Assembly: GCA_016630955.3 (NCBI GenBank)
Contig: CM049992.1
Location: 1,116,001 to 1,180,000 of the forward strand
DNA: 64,000 nucleotides
Direction: 5' to 3'
Source: Didymella arachidicola
Lineage: Eukaryota > Ascomycota > Dothideomycetes > Pleosporales > Didymellaceae
This document shows positions 10,636 through 20,722 of the stretch, one piece after another. Position 1 is the first letter of the stretch; the number at the start of each line of letters is the position of its first letter. Made by a program: the position numbers and the translations under genes. Under the pieces are notes generated by a model. That model saw nothing but the letters and a program-made list of their open reading frames with translations. It was not told where the DNA came from and made no database searches.

Positions 10636-12885
10636 GACTGCAAATTTGTCAGCTACGTGGACACAGTCACTACGTCCCAAATAGCTACAGCCCCACTCTA
10701 CGCATAGAAGGCGACACTGTACTGAGCTATCGCTCGAGGGCACCATCCGCACCAAAAAAGATCCAGACATATTTCCAACACAATGTGAGGGCCTAGATGC
10801 CCAAAATGTCATTAAAGGTCCTAAGAAGAAGTGCCAGAGTCGGAATTCACGATATGGGTTGTGACAATTGCGTTCAGCCATATTCGAGTCCTATATTTGC
10901 TGCATGGCGACCGTTGGAAACCTCTCATTCGTATCGGAACCAAATCGATCTTATAGAACAAGCTGAGCCAGCGGTATGCTGCTGCGAGTGTTCTACAGAT
11001 GCGGAATGACGCTCCCACAAGTGTCAATATCTCACTTGAAGCACAGTGTCCCGCGTGAAGCTGCTTGAGGGTACAAGGGCAACCCTGCCTCATGACGCTG
11101 TCCATAGAGATATGCAGCTACCTCATTCAAATCCAACAGACCTGACATCTCAAACCTGCCAATGAAAATATTGTACTAGACTACACGGAGCTAGGTGAAG
11201 CAAATGTTAGCAGAGGCTGCTGCGCTACGACTCACTGGAAGCCACGTGAAGTTGTCCATGTTCTTTCTTGAAACTTTGCCATAGAGACCATCCTTGGTGC
11301 CGGCCTCTAAGCCGCCATTTCCCTGCTAGGCGCCTGACTCCACGATGGCATGGATATCTTTCAGTACACCCCACAGTCGTTCTGGACTCGAGGAAATAAC
11401 AAAGGCGAATACAACGAAGGCGAGGCGCGCATATTGCCCACACTCTCAGCTTGCACATCAGGCCCGTCGAGCAAGGGGTCGCCGAATTTTTGCACCAAAT
11501 GTGTATGATATCTAAAACTGGCCGATCCTTGGATCAAATAGCTTTTGACATGTGCGCGATGTCCACGCATGGTCTCGCAATAGAACCACTGGCTGAAGTT
11601 GACCCATATGCAGGCGTTGAGCGCCGTCAGCCATGGAAACGGGCGCGTTGCGCGACCTACGTATCCGAGCTCTTGAGCCTCGAAACATAGCAATTCACGG
11701 GAGTTTGTTGACAGCTCTCCATCCAGAGGGCTGCGGCTTAATTTGACAATTCGCAACGAGACCTAGCAGAAGTCCTTCACCCTGCTCTATCTGAGGAAGT
11801 GCTGCAACCCATAGAGGGTCCTCTAGAAAGCTTGAAGCTATAGTTGGATTTGACCTCACAAGAGACAACAATACTCATCACCCAGAATCAGCTGGTTTGT
11901 GTGTATTCCGCTGGTTCTGAGTCGGATGACCCTGGAGACCAGCTCGTTAGGCTGTTTAGGATCACTCGTTGTTTTCTGTTGTATCTAGTTGATGAAGGAA
12001 AGCAAATGACGATATGCCTTATAGTTCAGTGACCATCATCGCGGCAGTTCCGTCTGTGGAAGCGAGCATTGGATACGAGTCCAACCAAGCAAGTGGCCGG
12101 ACAACATGATCTGGGACGAGCACAACAGACCGTACCGCGCACCCTGGGGTTGATGAAAAGTGTAGGATATAGTGTCAGACGAGTGGTTTGCGGCTGTCAG
12201 GCTATCAGACTGCGATAGACAAGTGTTGCCCTGTCATAGGTGCAGTTATGTCAAGATCTGTCTTTCTATCATACGTGCTGCAATTTTAGCTAGACATTAT
12301 GCCCTACCTCTTCAGAGCTAAATACTGTCACAAGATTAGTGTTCCTGCCTCTTAGCATTAATGTAGGAGTACTCTCTGCTACTGTACAACACGCTCTGCT
12401 GCTACTGTGCGATAGTGGACGCCCGGTGTTGCGCATCTACCTTAAGGCAGGTACTCTAGGGCTCCTTCCCTTAGCAGTGACAGAGGAAAAATCTGACAGA
12501 GGCGAAATCTAACAGAGGCCCAACACCATATTACTCTGATACTATATTGCGTGCATATTACGTTAACACGCTGCGCTAAAGTGCTTTACTTTTAATAGCA
12601 TGCCCTGCAAATGTCATCGACCCCAGGGTGCGCGCTACGGGAGGAACTGCCATAATTTCAGAGAGCACTATGTGGAGCAACCTCGAAATATACGGGATTT
12701 CCGAATTCATCATCGTCTCGGCACTATAAAGACTGTGTCTTGACCATACCCTTTGACATTGGACATGTTTCCCCAGCACTAGCAACCGTACACACCTATC
12801 GCCACTCTACGATGACACCAGTGACCCTTTTAACATTGACTGATTGGTAGCACCAGCAAGCGAGGGATATCGAACAGGCCTACCT
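10636..12885. other. Intergenic, nothing recognised
   Basis: About 2.2 kb without a convincing gene. The longest frame (11361-11756, minus, 131 codons) has no recognisable motif. A short purine-rich repeat of the type CTGACAGAGGCGAAA/CTAACAGAGGC occurs near 12480-12530. This may be decayed gene or transposon sequence. Confidence 0.5.
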
Positions 12886-13717
12886 TCATGCGTCTTGTTG
12901 CAGCGCGCGAACTCTGGCTTCCGCGTGGTCATCTTCGCCAGTCTTGCCTCTCGCGAGCCAGACTTGCCCACCGTACACGCCAACTAATAGAAGCGAAATT
13001 GCAGCGAGCGGGATCACCATGTAACGTGCATGTCGAAACTGCAAGCAAGCCTTATCAATGATTGCTTCGTTCGCGATGCCCCTCGCAGAGTCGTTGGGTG
13101 GCCATAACTCGTCAGTAAAGCGTAGGGCATTGCATGCAGCATTCTCGATAGAGCATGTGTAGTGGTGTCCTGTATACGCTGATGGCTCGAACCAACACGT
13201 GCTTTTTTTGATGCTCACTTCGGCTACGGCAGACCAGACCGAACAGACGATGGCTATGATGCATGTCAAAACGGCACTGCCGAGCAGCGATGTACGAAGC
13301 AACGGAGTAGCAGGGCGCTATATCTTGTATTAATAATGGACTTGACATCAAGCGGTGTAGCCGTACGTTAAACGATAGCCCGAATGCGAAAGATCCAAAA
13401 AGCCCAACAGCGAGCGCGAAGGCCGCTGCGAAGTACGTCTTAATCTCAGATGAGCGGTTGTAGTGGATAAATATGTTCCATCCGTTCTCTGGTTCACCCC
13501 ACCTGATCACTGGTCAGTTCGAGCCGTGTTGTAAGTCGAAGCTAAGTGTATACCAGTGTGAAGGCTCCCAACCATACGATCCTGCAGGAAATCTGTCCGT
13601 GAAGACTTCGTAGGCGTCACTTGCGAGGTATATAGCGGCAATAGAGATCCCAACCAGTGCACTGGAGCAGATGAAAGCCGACGTGTTGATGGCGATATTA
13701 ACTTTCGAGTTGGTCAT
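12886..13717 (-). CDS. Four-helix membrane protein, function unknown
   Basis: Three exons (13717-13554, 13502-13367, 13317-12886) with introns 13503-13553 and 13318-13366 make a 243-residue protein; total length is exactly in frame and both junctions restore continuous sequence (SHW/WGEPENGW and SFN/RPATPLL). Four hydrophobic helices are evident: INTSAFICSSALVGISIAAI, TYFAAAFALAVGLFGSFAFG, LLGSAVLTCIIAIVCSVW and MVIPLAAISLLLVGVYGG. The loop between helices 3 and 4 has several Cys (CWFEPSAYTGHHYTC, then AACNAL), suggesting a disulfide-bonded extracellular or lumenal loop. It looks like a class of uncharacterised fungal membrane proteins. An upstream in-frame stretch to 13867 is open but less likely to be coding. 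No disruption is seen, unlike several neighbours. Confidence 0.75.
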
Positions 13718-14573
13718 GACGTTGATAGAGGGAAAATCTGGTACAGGCGTCCACGCCGGACGACGCCTTATATCAGTGATCAGGTAACCGTCCTTGAGTG
13801 CGCCTCGTATAGGGAGGATCAATCGTGTGTTTTTCCGACCAATCGCTTCGCTGTTCGAAACATACAAGCCTTGCCGAGCCGGCCCACGTACATACTACGA
13901 AACAACTCATACAGTACCTGGGTAGGTACACATCAACAATCGAAGCTGCAAATGCGCAATATTGTTTCTCTATCCAATTAATACACACTAGCCCTGGCGA
14001 GAGCATTTAGATATGGTAGTCGCCTTCAGTCCACGCTATTGTTGTGCTGCGATGATGCATACTCAAGTCGGGATCAGCATAGATAATGCAAGATGTGCTA
14101 CATTGTTTGTAGACCGTGCGATCAGAAAGAACGGTTGCCAGGGCGGGACACTAAATGTATGCGGAGTCTGCCTTGCGGTTGCCGCGACGACTGGATGGCG
14201 CGCCCGACTTGGCACGCAAACCCACACAGCGGACACCTTACTGACGATGAGAGACTGCTTTGAGAGGTTGATCACACTTGTTTGGGAATCGGAACTTTGT
14301 CACAAAAAGGGACCAGAAACTTAGCTCAGGCTCGCTGCATGTTCTGGTCGCTGATGCATGCAACAGTATTGTTGAAGATAAATATCTCTATGTTAGCCAG
14401 CATCACGTGCTCTGTTACATAATCATCTGTAGGGTGTATATTCCCTCTTCCCCTCATTAGATAGGAAGAAACGTAGTCCCTCTTTTCTACGCCTTGCCCC
14501 TCCCCGCACACACTCTAAATACGCTGCAATCCTTGATTAGTCGGCTAGTCAATTTTTGCAGGCTCAACAAGTA
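13718..14573. other. Intergenic, nothing recognised
   Basis: About 850 bases between the membrane-protein gene and the pogo element, with only short open frames on both strands and no domain. Confidence 0.5.
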
Positions 14574-14617
14574 CCGAGTCCGTGCGCGTGACGCCCACCA
14601 TCGCGTAACGCCCCGCT
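14574..14617 (+). repeat. Left terminal inverted repeat of the pogo element
   Basis: 44 bases, identical to the reverse complement of 16630-16673. It contains internal short repeats of the GCGTAACGCC / GCGTGACGCC type that could serve as repeated transposase-binding sites (inference). Confidence 0.95.
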
Positions 14618-14725
14618 GAGATCCTATCGACTTGTTGAAAAATAAGGTTACTGAGCCACCAACAACAGCAAATATTGTATAATATTGTAGTAGAGTAGTA
14701 AATAGACCTATGTGAACTACTTGTG

Positions 14726-16585
14726 CTACTTGTATTTACTTGGAAGCCTAACGTTGCGTCCGCGGCGAGTAGTGACTGGTGGAGGAGCTGAGGGTGCCTC
14801 AGGGGCTTCTTTCGCACCACCAGCATCACCAGCTTGTTTCTGACGCTTATTGCTACCTGAGGTAGCTTTTAAGGCTTTACGCTTACCCTTTTGGGATAAT
14901 TGGATAGCAGTAGTAGCTTGACGAGCGTCCCTTTGACGCTGCGCTTCAGCTGCCTTCTTAGCCTTCTCCTGCACCCTCACCTCCTTAGCTCTCTCACGCT
15001 CTGTACGCTTCTCCTGAGCCTCTCTTGCTCTCTGAAGCTTAATTGCTACTTGCTCTTGCTTCTGACGTAGCTTTTGAAGATGCTGCTCCTCCTGTTCTTG
15101 CTCATTGATCTTCCGACGATAGTGTGCCTCTCTGACCTTCCGAGGAGACCAAAATACAGGTTGACTTTGGTACTCCTTCCGCTGTTGGAGACTCAGGGGC
15201 TTACTCTTCTTATTGTGCTTCTTCCTGTGTGCAAGAGACTCCTGCAGGCCTTTGTTCTGCTCAGTAAGCAGCTCAACCTGGGCAGTAAGAGAGTGAATTG
15301 CCCCTGTCAGCTCCCGCACTGCCTCACTGTCAGGTTCCTTCACATGATCCTTAAGTACCTGCCTTATACGCCTCCAGTCTGTTGGTCTAAGAGCTCCTGA
15401 TTGTTCTTCTTTGTCTGTATAAGTGTTGTTGACTTGTTTGAGTACAGCAGAGGCGTCAGGGGGCCATATCCCTGTGGCTGCAAAGGAGTTGACGATTGTT
15501 GACTCCTGAAATGAGCTCTGCCACGCCGCCCAGAACAGGTGTAAGAAGTTTGATTTAGTGACTGGAGAGGTCCCCTGACTGCTTTGGAGGAACTGCGTAA
15601 GCTCATTTGAGTATGCTCGTGCCAGAGGTGAGAACAGGCAAACGTCCAGTGGCTGGAGCCTGTGTGTTGAGTGAGGGGGAAGGATCATCACGAGTATCTT
15701 GCGTTGGTTGGCGTACTCAATAAAGTCAGGGGTAACGTGGCTCCCGTGGCCGTCAAGTATCAAAAGACGATACTTTCTCCGTGCTGTGGCCTTAGTAGCG
15801 CGATCGAACACCTGTTCAAGCCAGGCAAGAGCTATCTCGTTGTTGCTCCAGCCTGTACTAGATGAGCTGACAAAGACTGAGTGTTCCCCTGGCTTGATAT
15901 CCTCCACCCAGCCTGAGTATATAGCTTGATTGGCTGCTGGGTATATGAGGCTTGCTGGCAGGGCTTCCCCTGAGGCACTTATGCAAGCAATAAGCGTGAT
16001 CCACTCCCGTGAGCCGTCTTGGAGAGTACCTCTGACTTGCTTGCTGTCCCACAGTGGCCGGGAGAACACTCGTTTTGCACGTTCAAGTACCCCGATCATG
16101 AAGCCCTTCTCATCCATATTGTACATGTGCTGAGGCTCAATGCTGTACTCAGCTATCTTGCTGTGTAGAAGTGTGAAGTAGGCCTCAAAAGAAGCCCCTG
16201 AGTCAGCTTGGTGGCGATTGCGATCCTTCCCTGTTGCCCATTTGGTGACCAGTTCAGCTGTGTGACGGTGGAGGAAGCGAGTAACCCAGCTATCAGAGAC
16301 GCTGCTACCAGCTACTTTAGACGCGTAATTTCGGATTTGAAGCCTGTTAGGAGGGAATCCGTCCTCAGTAAGCTTATTAATAAGCTTAATAAGCTCTTGT
16401 TCTTCAGTGTTGTTGAGTTTCCGTTGGTTAACTGCTTTGACCTCCCTAGAAGTTGAAACCCCTTTGTGCCTCCGCGCTAACGTAGACCGATCAACTCCCT
16501 TTGCTTTAGCAAACTTTGTGTATGAAAGTTGTTCTTTATGATTGCGCAAATCGAATTCTGTAGCCGCTTCTTGAATTGAGTCCAT
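14726..16585 (-). CDS. Fot1/pogo-family transposase, intact
   Basis: 619 residues, no introns. The N-terminal part (about residues 1-125) is the pair of helix-turn-helix units (Psq-type then CENP-B-type, ending DSWVTRFLHRH) that binds the inverted repeats. The DDE-type nuclease core follows: YNMDEKGF (first Asp), LILDGHGSHVTPDF (second Asp) and STHRLQPLDVCLFSPL (third Asp), with 35 residues between the last two (DD35D). After about residue 400 comes a long Gln/Lys/Arg/Glu-rich coiled-coil and a basic tail with KRQK, typical of fungal pogo transposases and likely nuclear-localising. The start at 16585 lies 45 bases inside the right repeat; the stop lies about 110 bases inside the left repeat. 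All catalytic residues are kept and the frame is clean, so it can plausibly still act. Confidence 0.95.
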   Translation of the reverse strand: MDSIQEAATEFDLRNHKEQLSYTKFAKAKGVDRSTLARRHKGVSTSREVKAVNQRKLNNTEEQELIKLINKLTEDGFPPNRLQIRNYASKVAGSSVSDSWVTRFLHRHTAELVTKWATGKDRNRHQADSGASFEAYFTLLHSKIAEYSIEPQHMYNMDEKGFMIGVLERAKRVFSRPLWDSKQVRGTLQDGSREWITLIACISASGEALPASLIYPAANQAIYSGWVEDIKPGEHSVFVSSSSTGWSNNEIALAWLEQVFDRATKATARRKYRLLILDGHGSHVTPDFIEYANQRKILVMILPPHSTHRLQPLDVCLFSPLARAYSNELTQFLQSSQGTSPVTKSNFLHLFWAAWQSSFQESTIVNSFAATGIWPPDASAVLKQVNNTYTDKEEQSGALRPTDWRRIRQVLKDHVKEPDSEAVRELTGAIHSLTAQVELLTEQNKGLQESLAHRKKHNKKSKPLSLQQRKEYQSQPVFWSPRKVREAHYRRKINEQEQEEQHLQKLRQKQEQVAIKLQRAREAQEKRTERERAKEVRVQEKAKKAAEAQRQRDARQATTAIQLSQKGKRKALKATSGSNKRQKQAGDAGGAKEAPEAPSAPPPVTTRRGRNVRLPSKYK

Positions 16586-16629
16586 ATTGACTGAGCTATG
16601 GGGTGTTGAAGATGGGGTGCGATTTGCTT

Positions 16630-16673
16630 AGCGGGGCGTTACGCGATGGTGGGCGTCACGCGCACGGACTCGG
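16630..16673 (-). repeat. Right terminal inverted repeat of the pogo element
   Basis: 44 bases matching the left repeat without mismatch, followed directly by TA at 16674-16675. Confidence 0.95.
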
Positions 16674-17050
16674 TATCGCCCACGGGCAAGTCATTCTCCT
16701 GAGGCTGTGCACAGACGGCTTACGCGCCATACCCCTTGTGTCAACACCATCGATATCGATGCGCCTTGTCAGCTGCGAGGATGAGTACTACATTGTAAAG
16801 GATTCAAGTCTATTCCAACAATGCGGTCGGAGAGCTTCCTAGTACGCAATTCAAGTTGCTTCATTTTGTTTCGTTCGTACTGTTGCCCTCAGCCACATTG
16901 TCCACGACATTCGAATCCAAAATTCTCCAGAATCTCTTCGACAATCGATCTTTTCAACTTGGACATAGGCTGGTCGGATCTCACGTCAGTCTTGCAGGTA
17001 GTCATCGCCCGGCATACACTTTCCTTCTGCCCACTCCCCAGACCCGTGCA

Positions 17051-18468
17051 ATGAGACACTCGCTCCTCCTCAGCGCTTTGCTGCTGCCCTTCCTGTCTGT
17101 CGCTTTACCGACTCCCACAGCGTCTCTCCTGGTTCGAACTCCAGCTGTTGTAACAGCTCCGCCCTCTTTGGGCGTTCAGTTTTCTCCCCGCGATCTTAGT
17201 TTGCAAGCGAGCATTGTGCCTCTCTCACTGGACATTCCTTCCATTTCGATCGCAAAGCCATCCATAGCATCGTTCTCTCTTGACCTCCCACCACAGACAT
17301 GCACTCCCGGCTTCAGTGCATACGCGACTCCAGGCCTTGACGGGTATGTTCCCGCTGATGCAAGCAACGCACTATGGGCATACTTCCCAAACTTTGCCGC
17401 AGCGATAACGTTCTCGGCCTTGTTTGGCATTCTCACAATCGCACATTTGTGTCAAGCGATCGCGTATCGCAACAGCTTTTGCTGAGTCATTGTCATGGCC
17501 TCTCTTTGGGAGACTGGTGCCTACGGGTTCCGCTCTGTTGGCTCAAAGGACCAGCAGTCTTCCGGCATTGCACTGATAGCTCATATCCTAGTCTTAGTGG
17601 CACCCATCTGTAAGTATGCTGCAGAACGAAACACATGCCATAGGTACATACTCGTGCTGACTTCTTGGCAGGGGTCAATGCCTTCGCGTACATGGTATTC
17701 GCACGCATTGTTCACTTCTACGCGCCCACTCGCAAGGTCTGTATCTTCTCACCTTCCAGCCTCGCTTTCGTTTTCGTCACCCTTGATGTCGTTGCTTTCG
17801 TAACCTAACTCATCGGAGGCGGCATGGCCGGCCCAGGCAACGACACAGAATCGCAAAGAAAGGGCTTGAACATATACATGGGCGGCATTGGCATGCAGGA
17901 AGGGTTCATTGTGCTGTTCCTTGGCTTAGCCATCAAGTTTCACCGCGACCAGCTTCGTGCGGAAAAATTTGGATGCCTGAACACTGCAAAGACTATAGGC
18001 TGGAGATGGTTGGTCTGTACGCTGTATGCTTGTCTGTTGGCTATCACCGTCCGCATCATTTACCGCCTCGCTGAGTTCTCAGCGGGTCTTGGGGCAAGCA
18101 ACCCTCTCCCGAGCAATGAATTTCTGCTGTATGTATTGGAGTCAACACCGATGTTGTTGGCGATACTCGTGTGGGCTGCAGTCCACCCCGGTCGCTTCAT
18201 CCGTGGGGCGGACGCCAAGATGCCACGTTCATGGCTCTCTCGCCATCTCTGCTGCTGCTGTCACAAACGTCGCTGTGATGATTGTAGAGGCAAGTTCGGT
18301 CATACCGGACCTCATGATCAACGGTTGATTGATGATCCTGAGCTAGAATTTGACCGAGAGCTCCACAGTTTTTCGAAAGATCGCAGAGGTCGAATTGCGG
18401 TCGTCCCAGTGGAGATTCCTAATGATGCACCGTCTCGTAGTCGTTCTTTGGTTCGTCACCCGATATGA
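17051..18468 (+). pseudogene. RTA1-like lipid-translocating membrane protein, two nonsense codons
   Basis: RTA1/RTM1-type proteins are seven-helix plasma-membrane proteins linked to lipid movement and drug tolerance. Exons 17051-17609 and 17672-18468 (intron 17610-17671, GTAAGT donor, CTGAC branch) give 452 codons in frame. A signal-like start (MRHSLLLSALLLPFLSVA) precedes a Pro/Ser-rich segment, then the family core: WETGAYGFRSVGSKDQQSSG, WVNAFAYMVFARIVHFYAPT, GGGMAGPGND and IYMGGIGMQEGFIVLFLGLA. Two stops interrupt it: TGA at 17483-17485 where the family has Trp (FC-W-VIVMASLWE), and TAA at 17806-17808 where Gln is expected (VT-Q-LIGG); the latter fits CAA to TAA. The rest is well preserved, so inactivation is recent. 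The pogo element ends 380 bases upstream. The family call is firm; an odd splice that removes either stop was looked for and not found. Confidence 0.85.
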
Positions 18469-20722
18469 TGGGCTTGGGTGAGTGGCTTAATGGACGGCCA
18501 TTTATTGTCCTCCTCGCGGACTGCTTTTCTCACCTCTACTAGTGCTATATCATAAGGGACTATGCAGCCAGCCTATGTCAGCCATTAGAGTACAATTTCT
18601 AGGTTCCGTTACTTTACGCTCTAAATATAGGAGAGTCAGCTCTATCGTTTATCTACTTTATCCTGTCTCATACCGTTCTCGGACAAGTTGTACACATTCG
18701 CACATCTCCAGCCGTCATGCTAAGGGGCACCCAACTCACCTTTTGACCCTAGGTATCTTTGCAGCTTACAGCTCCAAGACTCATAATGCTGTGAACCAGG
18801 TGTAACACTTTCTAGCATTAACGCGCCACTTCATATAGTAGGTTAATAATGCGCTAGATGGAGTAGGGTATACTAGGCGTAAGCTTAGGAGGTAACGCTA
18901 GGCAACAGTAGAGCGTTACCCTCTACCGTCGAAAACGGCTTAGCGCGCGCTAGCTGCTAGCGCAGCCTAACTACTACAGGCGACGATTTTGGGCAGCCTC
19001 ATTTGACGATCATATAAAACAATGCGGGACTATTCAAAACGGCAAGTATGTGTGAGGAGAAGCGGGACGGGCCGTTGCCGTTGCCGCCGCCTTAATCCGG
19101 AGCACAAGAATGTTGCCGAATCCGGGCGTATTCACGGCGGCGTAAATGCTCGCTTGCATAAGTGTCTCAGTGTGGTTGCACGCCAGAGATACTGAGTCTT
19201 CCACGTGGGGCGTAGGGCCTCATCAGGGCTTCACCACTCGTACGTGCACGTCTGGGGCCCTGGGGGTATTGGGCTGTCGGTGGTGGCGATCAAGGCATCG
19301 CCAGTGAAGGTCCGCACGAACTCAAAATTGCCGGACCCCAGCTTCTCGGCTCCAAACAAGCGCTAGGAGCCTTCCAAGGGGGGCATGCGGATATGCGTAA
19401 GACCAGGCTTTCATGTTTCAGAAAGAATGGCGGATAAGGAATTACAGAGCTGCAGCTTACCTTACAGTAACACAACAATATTAGTTGTTAAAAATCATAG
19501 AGTTTATAGAGTATAACTTAAAGAAGACTTAGAACAAGTCCTAGCTTCTATACTTGCTATTATAATTAGTTACGCGTTGGTATTCCTTAGGTTTAAAGGC
19601 TGCGTATCCGCCATTATTTCTGAAACATGAAAGCGAGGCTCACAAACTACATGAGATTGAGTCTCAAGAGGGAAATCCGCTATGAATTTTCGGTGGTGGT
19701 GTCCTGTGCAGCACCCTCAGAGGATCTCTCAAAGGACTCTAGTAGAATAGGAACAAGTAAGCACAAAACTCTTCCTGGTATTGCTATCTCACAACGTAGG
19801 TAATAAAGTGAAAGGTAAGTTGTACCAAACTGTCTTTCGGCATTCTCGGCCCATTTCCAGTAGCGACAAGAGCGATAATGTAATCTCGTTAGCATCAAGC
19901 GGACGTCTTAGAGGAATTTACCTATAGTAAATTGAAGGCGATAACTTTGATTGACACCAAGGCGCATGCATCGGGTGCGAAGGAAGCAGGCACATGGGAA
20001 TAGGCCGCTTCAAGAGCCAGTCTACTTCTTCTGAGGTCGGTTGAGCGAGCAAAGCAGATTATTACGGAAAGGCCATCCGGCATGCATTGAGTCTACCTTC
20101 GTGTTAAAGTCAGACCAGCCCGCAGTCTAGAGCTATAACATCAGCACAATTACCTTATAAATGATGATGTGGCTTCTGTTGATGGCGGAGGAAGACGTCT
20201 AGCCATAGGCAGCTACACGGCTTAGCCTCACTCCGGGGAAAACCCCTCGCGGCTATAATTCCTGTACCAGAGTTCTCTCCTAGGTCGAAGTTGCAGACAG
20301 AATGATTATGTGAGGGTGATCTGTAGATGCAAACTCCTTTTGCCAGCATCTGCTCAGTGTATCGGATGCAGGTGCGACGAACCCCACTTTTGCTTTCCAA
20401 TGTTTGTTCCATTGGAAAGGGCGCTCAGGTAATACCAGAAGAGCATTAAAGGCAATGTAAAAGCATGAAATATTAGCTTTACCTAAGATTCAATTCAAGA
20501 TCTCAGCACAGGCTGAGTGCTCTAGCAAGATCGTGACAGAGATAATTTACTTGCTTTTGATTGCGTTTGGTCCGATTCAATCATTCCTAAAGGAACCAGC
20601 AGCCGGGGCACTCTTCGACGAGAGAGTTTTTATACTAAGTTAAGAGCTTTCAGAAGACTCCCAGATATGTCCCTACGGGTTGCCACTCAAAGAACAATCA
20701 CCCAAGACTTTCCACGACGGCT
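18469..20722. other. Intergenic with one MITE-like element
   Basis: About 2.25 kb without a recognisable gene. Near 18890-18925 there is a small hairpin (GGTAACGCT paired with AGCGTTACC), and near 18945-18965 a GCGCTAGCTGCTAGCGC palindrome. The MITE-like element at 19407-19634 is listed separately. The rest shows only short frames. Confidence 0.5.
19407..19634. mobile_element. MITE-like element, 228 bp
   Basis: Inverted repeats of about 30 bp with one mismatch bound the element: GCTTTCATGTTTCAGAAA at 19407 and its complement ending at 19634, both continuing through AATGGCGGATA. The interior is AT-rich and has no coding capacity. This is the structure of a non-autonomous DNA transposon. A clean target-site duplication is not visible, so the superfamily cannot be named. 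Confidence 0.72.

Larger units (their letters stand above)
14574..16673 (-). mobile_element. Complete Fot1/pogo-type DNA transposon (2,100 bp)
   Basis: Perfect 44-bp inverted repeats (14574-14617 and 16630-16673, outer end CCGAGTCCGTGCGCGTGACG) enclose a single intact transposase frame on the minus strand. Outside them are TA dinucleotides at 14572-14573 and 16674-16675, the expected target duplication. No stop or frameshift is seen inside, in contrast to the mariner relic at 1418. The element is therefore probably young and possibly still mobile. Confidence 0.95.

Noticed and set aside
17483..17808. Stop-codon readthrough or a recoded genetic code to explain the RTA1 stops
   Set aside because: The many intact genes in the window use TAA, TAG and TGA as normal terminators, and two different stop codons are involved.
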